A stretch of 19,233 bases of DNA, from contig CAJUHV010000076.1 in the NCBI GenBank assembly GCA_910586445.1, forward strand, positions 1 to 19,233. The letters run 5' to 3'. Made by a program: the position numbers and the translations under genes. The DNA is from an uncultured Eubacterium sp. (GTDB taxonomy: Bacteria > Bacillota > Clostridia > Lachnospirales > Lachnospiraceae). A model generated the notes under the pieces. It searched no databases and was not told the DNA's origin. It was given only the letters and a program-made list of their open reading frames with translations. Of this stretch, positions 14,364-19,233 are shown in pieces. Positions within the stretch are counted from its first letter, which is position 1. Each line of letters opens with the position of its first letter.

Positions 14364-15131
14364 ATGCTGTTAGTTTTAGATGTAGGAAATACAAATATTA
14401 CATTAGGTGTATTTAACGACGATAAGCTGGAGGCTACTTTTCGTATGACAACGAAAATACCTCGCACATCTGATGAATATGGCATTATTGTCCGGGATCT
14501 TCTGCAGCACAACCAGATCGAAGTCAGCGACATACTGGCAGTTGTCATATCTTCAGTCGTGCCAAATGTCATGCACTCGCTGACCAGCGCCATTATAAAA
14601 TATATCCATGTTACTCCGCTTATCGTAGCGCCAGGTGTAAAGACAGGCATACGCATTGCCACTGAAAACCCAAGGCAGATCGGTGCAGACCGCATTGTAG
14701 ATGCAGTAGGTGCATACGAACTATACGGCGGGCCTGTCATTGTCATTGATTACGGCACCGCGACTACTTATGACCTTGTGGACGCTTCTGGTGCTTTTGC
14801 CGCAGGCGTTACTGCACCAGGCATACGCACTTCCGCTAAGGCATTATGGGAAGAAGCGGCAAAGCTGCCGGAAATCGAAATCTGCAGGCCGAAAAGCATA
14901 CTTGCACAGGAAACAATCAGCAGTATGCAGGCAGGACTGATTTTTGGTCAGATCGGCCAGTGTGAATATATTATCAGGCACATGAAACAGGAGTGCGGTT
15001 ATGAAAATGTAAAGGTTGTCGCGACCGGCGGCCTTGGCAAGATCATCGCCGCAGAAACAGATGATATCGATGTATACGATCCAAACCTGACACTCCAGGG
15101 AATGCGCCTGATTTATGAAAAACAAAAATAA
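14364..15131 (+). CDS. coaX: Type III pantothenate kinase
   Basis: CoaX phosphorylates pantothenate, the first step of CoA synthesis; type III enzymes need a monovalent cation and are not inhibited by CoA. The start at 14364 follows gaggagg (14349-14355) by eight bases, whereas the longer frame from 14304 (GTG) overlaps nothing useful and has no ribosome binding site. The 255-residue protein carries DVGNTN (6-11), GADR with D109, DYGTATT (129-135) and the APGI segment near 151, all characteristic of the ASKHA-fold CoaX family. Being next to birA is a known arrangement in Firmicutes. Confidence 0.95.
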   Translation: MLLVLDVGNTNITLGVFNDDKLEATFRMTTKIPRTSDEYGIIVRDLLQHNQIEVSDILAVVISSVVPNVMHSLTSAIIKYIHVTPLIVAPGVKTGIRIATENPRQIGADRIVDAVGAYELYGGPVIVIDYGTATTYDLVDASGAFAAGVTAPGIRTSAKALWEEAAKLPEIEICRPKSILAQETISSMQAGLIFGQIGQCEYIIRHMKQECGYENVKVVATGGLGKIIAAETDDIDVYDPNLTLQGMRLIYEKQK

Positions 15132-15229
15132 AATCCCAAGATCTCTAATACCGGTATAAATTTTCTAATTGTCCGGCCTCAGCAGCGGCAGTATCCGCAG
15201 GCATAAAAGGAATCTTGGAGGAACATACA

Positions 15230-16219
15230 ATGGAACCGTTAAAAATTGGTGATATAACATTAAAAAACAGACTTATTCTGGGGCCAATGGCAGGTGTATC
15301 AGACCTGCCATTTCGTCTGCTCTGCGCCAGACAGGGTGCCGGGCTGGTCTGCATGGAAATGGTCAGCGCAAAAGGCATTTTGTATAATAACAAAAATACA
15401 AATGCCCTGCTTGCAATAGACGAAAATGAACATCCTGTATCTTTGCAGCTGTTTGGCGCTGACCCCGATATTATTTCAGAAATGGCAAAAAAAATAGAAG
15501 CCCTGCCATTTGACATTCTGGACATTAATATGGGCTGTCCGGTACCCAAGGTCGTAAATAACGGCGAAGGCTCTGCGCTAATGAAAAATCCCCTGTTAGC
15601 AGGAAAGATCATTGAAAAAACAGCCTCTGCCATCAAAAAGCCTGTTACAGTCAAAATCCGCAGAGGCTTTGACGAGGCGCACGTCAATGCTGTCGAAATG
15701 GCACATATCGCGCAGGAATCCGGCGCAGCCGCAGTCGCCGTGCATGGCCGCACGAGAGAACAGTATTATGCCGGAAAAGCAGACTGGGACATTATCCGCC
15801 AGGTAAAAGAAGCCGTCCACATACCAGTGATCGGCAACGGCGATCTATATACGGCACAGGATGTCATCCGCATGAAAAACGAGACCGGATGTGACGGTTT
15901 TATGATCGCCAGGGCTGCACAGGGCAATCCGTGGATTTTTTCACAAATGCTGCACTATTTTAAAACAGGCACCCACGCAGCAAAGCCTACGGCACAAGAG
16001 ACTGCTGCCATGGTACTTGCCCATGCCAGAATGCAGCTAGAATTCAAAGGCCCCTATACCGGCATACGGGAAATGCGCAAGCACGCCGCATGGTATACAA
16101 GCGGCCATAAACACGCTTCTGCCATCAGGCGGGAAATGAACGAGGTAGAAACATACGAGCAGTTAGAACAGTTAATGCATAAGTTTGCAGGAACTGCACA
16201 GCTGCCGGCTGATTCATAA
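15230..16219 (+). CDS. dusB: tRNA-dihydrouridine synthase
   Basis: This FMN enzyme reduces specific uridines in the tRNA D loop or elsewhere. The ATG at 15230 follows ggagg (15217-15221) by eight bases; the earlier in-frame TTG overlaps this site and is unlikely. In the 329-residue protein, the TIM barrel shows GPMAGVSDLPFR (18-29), NMGCP with catalytic C103, VKIRRG (K142), HGRTREQYY (172-180), IGNGDL (201-206) and the FMN phosphate region ARAAQGNPW. A C-terminal helical domain recognises tRNA. I use dusB for the DusB-like Firmicutes group; the exact modified uridine is not determined. A 98-base gap after coaX contains a ccaagat/atcttgg pairing that could mask the ribosome binding site. Confidence 0.93.
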   Translation: MEPLKIGDITLKNRLILGPMAGVSDLPFRLLCARQGAGLVCMEMVSAKGILYNNKNTNALLAIDENEHPVSLQLFGADPDIISEMAKKIEALPFDILDINMGCPVPKVVNNGEGSALMKNPLLAGKIIEKTASAIKKPVTVKIRRGFDEAHVNAVEMAHIAQESGAAAVAVHGRTREQYYAGKADWDIIRQVKEAVHIPVIGNGDLYTAQDVIRMKNETGCDGFMIARAAQGNPWIFSQMLHYFKTGTHAAKPTAQETAAMVLAHARMQLEFKGPYTGIREMRKHAAWYTSGHKHASAIRREMNEVETYEQLEQLMHKFAGTAQLPADS

Positions 16220-16376
16220 GCTGCTCCCTTGTGCAGATCTGAAATATTTTAGCAGGAATGTACAAGATTTTACCGCATATATTTAACCATATAAATTTAA
16301 TACACAGACAGAATCAGGACTTTAAACACCGTCAGACCGCATAATTTTCTTGTTTCTGTCTGGATGGAGCACGAAA

Positions 16377-17054
16377 TTGGCAGGACAATTTTTTCGTAAA
16401 TGGCTGCTGAAATGCCTTCATACAACAGATACCCGCAAAACCAATGCAGGCTATGAGACAGATTTTGAGACAAAACCTGTTGCTTTGGACTATAAGTTTT
16501 CTCCAATGACATATGAAAATCCTTATATTTACTATATGCAGCCTATTTTAAAATGCATTCTAAAACAAAAACAGATCCCTTACCAAAGACTGGAGCTGGT
16601 CGTTATAGATGCTGATCAGGGACGCAGCGATGACATGGACGACATTAGAATTGTCTTAGAAGACCTCGCGCAGGGATTAAACTACCTGCTGCTTATTACC
16701 GATGAGCCAGACAGCTATAAACATTTTGCAGAAGAAATGTACCAGGAAAATGGCCTGATCGTACAACAGGTTCCAAAATCTGCCAAAAAAGAGTCCCGCG
16801 GAAATTTTATCATCGATTTTGAACGAGACGGCAAAATTCTCTCAGAATGCATACATGCAAAGACAACATATCTGCCAATATATAAAAAACCTTGGGAAAT
16901 CAGTGAAAACCTTGACATTATCGTGCCTGTTGGGTATAATACTTTGGTTGTAAGCGGCATTTCTCTGCCTGCAGAAAGCAGGGACAGCTTTAAATACGAA
17001 AGATTTATGAATGATAAGATAGATCGATTGGATCGGGAATTCAGGAAGGGTTGA
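16377..17054 (+). CDS. Unknown cytoplasmic protein between dusB and greA
   Basis: I do not recognise this family. The start is a TTG at 16377 with atggag (16364-16369) seven bases ahead; the TTG at 16350 lacks a ribosome binding site. The 225-residue product has a basic N-terminus (FFRKWLLKCLH), an Asp/Tyr-rich middle (FSPMTYENPYIYYMQPILKC), then a Rossmann-like strand/helix pattern: LELVVIDADQGRSDDMDD, a helix, then LNYLLLITDEPDSY, a helix, then GLIVQQVPK. The C-terminal third has strands (ENLDIIVPVGYNTLVVSG). No membrane segment is seen. It ends six bases before greA, so it is almost certainly co-transcribed with greA and lysS. Confidence 0.75.
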   Translation: MAGQFFRKWLLKCLHTTDTRKTNAGYETDFETKPVALDYKFSPMTYENPYIYYMQPILKCILKQKQIPYQRLELVVIDADQGRSDDMDDIRIVLEDLAQGLNYLLLITDEPDSYKHFAEEMYQENGLIVQQVPKSAKKESRGNFIIDFERDGKILSECIHAKTTYLPIYKKPWEISENLDIIVPVGYNTLVVSGISLPAESRDSFKYERFMNDKIDRLDREFRKG

Positions 17055-17060
17055 AACGCA

Positions 17061-17543
17061 ATGGAAAAGAAAAACATTTTAACTTACGAAGGCTTGCAGA
17101 GGCTGGAAAATGAATTACAGGATTTGAAACTGGTAAAACGAAAAGAAATCGCGGAGAAGATAAAAGAAGCCAGGGAACAGGGTGATTTGTCCGAGAACGC
17201 AGAATACGATGCTGCTAAAGATGAGCAGCGTGATATCGAGGCGCGTATCGAAGAGCTGGAAAAAATTCTGAAAAATGCCGAAGTTGTTGTAGAAGAAGAA
17301 GTAGACCTGGATAAAATCAACGTAGGCTGCCTTGTGAAAATCCTAGACTGTGAATTTGACGAAGAATTAGAATACAAAATCGTAGGCTCCACTGAGGCAA
17401 ACAGCTTAAAAGGAAAGATTTCCAATGAATCACCGGTAGGACGTGCACTGCTCGGACACCAGATCGGCGATATTGTTAACGTAGAAACGCAGGCAGGCAT
17501 ACTGCAGTATAAGGTATTGGAAATCCAAAGATCAAATATATAA
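17061..17543 (+). CDS. greA: Transcription elongation factor GreA
   Basis: GreA inserts a coiled coil into the RNA polymerase secondary channel and stimulates cleavage of backtracked RNA. The 160-residue protein has an N-terminal antiparallel coiled coil (1-75) with the acidic tip GDLSENAEY (D42 and E45) and a C-terminal FKBP-like domain (about 80-160) ending with the typical SPVGRALLGHQIGDIV segment. The ATG is preceded by aggaaggg, and lies six bases after the previous stop; lysS follows 23 bases later. Confidence 0.97.
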   Translation: MEKKNILTYEGLQRLENELQDLKLVKRKEIAEKIKEAREQGDLSENAEYDAAKDEQRDIEARIEELEKILKNAEVVVEEEVDLDKINVGCLVKILDCEFDEELEYKIVGSTEANSLKGKISNESPVGRALLGHQIGDIVNVETQAGILQYKVLEIQRSNI

Positions 17544-17566
17544 TTCCACTATATGGAGGGAAGAAA

Positions 17567-19063
17567 ATGGCCGGACAGCAGAATCAGCAGCAGGACATTA
17601 ACCAGTTATTAAAAGTCCGCCGCGAAAAATTACAGGAACTGCAGGCAAATGGAAAGAATCCATTTGAAATTACCAAATATAACATTACACACCACAGCAC
17701 TGAGATCAAAGATCATTTTGATGAATTAGAAAATCAGGAGGTATCCATTGCCGGACGCATGATGTTTAAACGCGTTATGGGAAAAGCCTCTTTCTGCAAT
17801 ATTCAGGACCTGCAGGGCAGCATCCAGGTATATGCCGCAAGGGATGATGTCGGTGAAGAAAGCTACAAAGATTTTAAAAAATATGATGTCGGTGATATTT
17901 TAGGCATAAAAGGAAAGGTATTTAAGACCAAAACAGGTGAAATTTCCGTACACGCAGAAGAAATCACGCTTTTATCCAAAAGCCTGCAGATTCTTCCAGA
18001 AAAATATCACGGCCTGACCGATACAGACATCCGGTACCGCCAACGGTATGTTGACCTGATTATGAACACCGAAGTAAAAGACACTTTTGTCAAGCGCTCT
18101 AAAATAATAAGCAGCATACGCCGTTATCTGGATACACAGGGATTTATCGAAGTAGAAACACCGATGCTCGTATCAAATGCGGGCGGTGCAGCCGCAAGGC
18201 CGTTTGAAACTCATTTTAATGCATTAAACGAAGATCTGAAGCTGCGCATATCCCTTGAGTTATACTTAAAGAGGCTGATTGTAGGCGGCATGGAACGTGT
18301 ATACGAAATCGGCCGCGTATTTCGTAATGAAGGCCTTGACACAAGACACAATCCAGAATTTACATTAATGGAACTGTATCAGGCATACACCGACTACCAC
18401 GGCATGATGGACCTGACCGAAAATCTGTACCGCCATGTGGCAAAAGAAGTGGCCGGCTCTGAAGTGCTGGCTTATGGCGACTATACCATTGATCTGTCCA
18501 AGCCTTTTGAGCGCATAACAATGGTAGATGCAGTAAAAAAATATACCAATGTCGATTTCAGCGAAATCCACTCCACACAGGAGGCAAAAAAGCTCGCTGA
18601 TGAACACCATATAGAATATGAAGACAGACATCAGAAAGGTGATATCCTCAGCCTGTTCTTTGAGCATTATGTAGAAGAACATCTGATCCAGCCTACCTTT
18701 GTAATGGATCATCCAATCGAAATATCGCCTCTGACAAAGAAAAAACCGGACAATCCAGAGTATGTGGAGCGTTTCGAATTTTTCCTAAACGGCTGGGAAA
18801 TGGCAAACGCATATTCTGAGCTGAATGACCCGATCGACCAGCGTGAACGGTTCGAAGAGCAGGAAAAGGCTTTTTCTGCCGGAGATGCAGAAGCAAACCA
18901 TACGGATGAAGACTTTTTGAATGCGCTGAATATCGGCATGCCTCCGACTGGCGGCATTGGGTTTGGAATTGACCGTATGGTTATGATTATGACAAATTCT
19001 ATGGCGATTCGGGATGTTTTATTGTTCCCGACAATGAAAACGCTTGGCGGAAAAGACCAGTAA
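17567..19063 (+). CDS. lysS: Lysyl-tRNA synthetase, class II
   Basis: The enzyme charges tRNA-Lys. The 498-residue length is normal. An N-terminal OB-fold anticodon-binding domain (about 60-150, GRMMFKRVMGKASFCNIQD) precedes the class II catalytic core: motif 1 around FIEVETPML, motif 2 FRNEGLDTRHNPEFTLMELY (about 252-271) and motif 3 GGIGFGIDR (462-470). The start follows ggaggg by six bases. Coupling of greA and lysS is common in Firmicutes. It is the last gene of the cluster and is followed by a strong hairpin terminator. Confidence 0.98.
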   Translation: MAGQQNQQQDINQLLKVRREKLQELQANGKNPFEITKYNITHHSTEIKDHFDELENQEVSIAGRMMFKRVMGKASFCNIQDLQGSIQVYAARDDVGEESYKDFKKYDVGDILGIKGKVFKTKTGEISVHAEEITLLSKSLQILPEKYHGLTDTDIRYRQRYVDLIMNTEVKDTFVKRSKIISSIRRYLDTQGFIEVETPMLVSNAGGAAARPFETHFNALNEDLKLRISLELYLKRLIVGGMERVYEIGRVFRNEGLDTRHNPEFTLMELYQAYTDYHGMMDLTENLYRHVAKEVAGSEVLAYGDYTIDLSKPFERITMVDAVKKYTNVDFSEIHSTQEAKKLADEHHIEYEDRHQKGDILSLFFEHYVEEHLIQPTFVMDHPIEISPLTKKKPDNPEYVERFEFFLNGWEMANAYSELNDPIDQRERFEEQEKAFSAGDAEANHTDEDFLNALNIGMPPTGGIGFGIDRMVMIMTNSMAIRDVLLFPTMKTLGGKDQ

Positions 19064-19103
19064 AATCAAATGTTTACGGTTAGAGGGAAGTAATTTCAGA
19101 TTA

Positions 19104-19142
19104 GGCGGTATAGCCCCAATTACAAGGGCTGTACCGTCTTTT
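19104..19142 (+). terminator. Rho-independent terminator after lysS
   Basis: A 13-bp stem with two G-T pairs, ggcggtatagccc (19104-19116) with gggctgtaccgtc (19126-19138), a nine-base loop, and tttt downstream. It closes the birA-lysS run. Confidence 0.88.
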
Positions 19143-19177
19143 CGATTTCCTATGCGCCTTGCCGTTTCGGTTGTGTG

Positions 19178-19231
19178 ACAGAAAGGAAATTGATTTCCCC
19201 TACAAAGTTGAAAACAATATCCACTTTCTGT
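19178..19231. repeat. Nested inverted repeats at the right edge
   Basis: acagaaag (19178-19185) pairs with ctttctgt (19224-19231), enclosing the small dyad ggaaat-tg-atttcc (19185-19198). The purpose is unknown and the context is cut by the window end. Confidence 0.45.
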
Positions 19232-19233
19232 AC

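Noticed and set aside
19178..19231. Insertion-sequence terminal repeat at the right edge
   Set aside because: The 8-bp arms are short, no transposase is in view and the window ends here; kept only as an unexplained inverted repeat.
1..19233. CRISPR arrays, tRNA, rRNA, transposases, phage or toxin-antitoxin genes
   Set aside because: No regularly spaced repeats, no cloverleaf-like segments and no matching protein motifs were seen on either strand.

Overview
The window reads as chromosomal DNA of a low-to-moderate GC, Gram-positive anaerobe of the class Clostridia, most likely family Lachnospiraceae. This is an inference from the clostridial type of MurG, the run birA / short conserved protein / coaX / dusB / unknown / greA / lysS, purine-rich Shine-Dalgarno sequences before nearly every gene, frequent TTG/GTG starts, and classical -35/-10 promoters. 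No rRNA, tRNA, CRISPR array, transposase or phage gene was found. Most of the window is ordinary housekeeping DNA.

Left third (1-5152): the C-terminal part of an FHA-domain protein cut by the window edge, with a tandem QHSEP repeat; a 433-base gap holding a long imperfect inverted repeat; a rhomboid protease; a flavodoxin-like/SCP2 fusion protein; then, on the minus strand, a soluble histidine kinase that starts almost at its phospho-accepting His. A HIT-family hydrolase diverges from the kinase and converges on a stand-alone murG (minus strand).

Middle (5153-10609): a 357-base divergent region with mutually exclusive hairpins on the murG side, then a 419-residue protein that I read as a metallo-beta-lactamase (MBL) fold whose metal-binding motifs have all been replaced. 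It is followed by a small single-pass membrane protein with a charged tail, glucose-6-phosphate isomerase with a textbook terminator, and a secreted SH3b/SleB-like cell-wall hydrolase. The hydrolase has a near-consensus sigma-A promoter and a WalR-like direct repeat at the predicted transcription start.

Right third (10642-19138): an SPFH/band-7 (QmcA/stomatin-like) membrane protein with its own promoter and terminator, ornithine carbamoyltransferase preceded by a perfect 15-bp dyad, then seven co-directional genes: birA, a short conserved protein (probably DUF6145), coaX, dusB, an unknown protein, greA and lysS, closed by a strong terminator. birA (biotinylation of carboxylases) and coaX (first step of CoA synthesis) both feed acyl metabolism; dusB, greA and lysS serve tRNA modification, transcript elongation and tRNA charging.

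The least explained items are the degenerate MBL-fold protein with its membrane partner, the two related hairpin elements at 807-973 and 2756-2786, the structured leader opposite murG, and the unknown protein between dusB and greA. Several starts were moved downstream of the longest open frame because a good ribosome binding site sits before an internal start.
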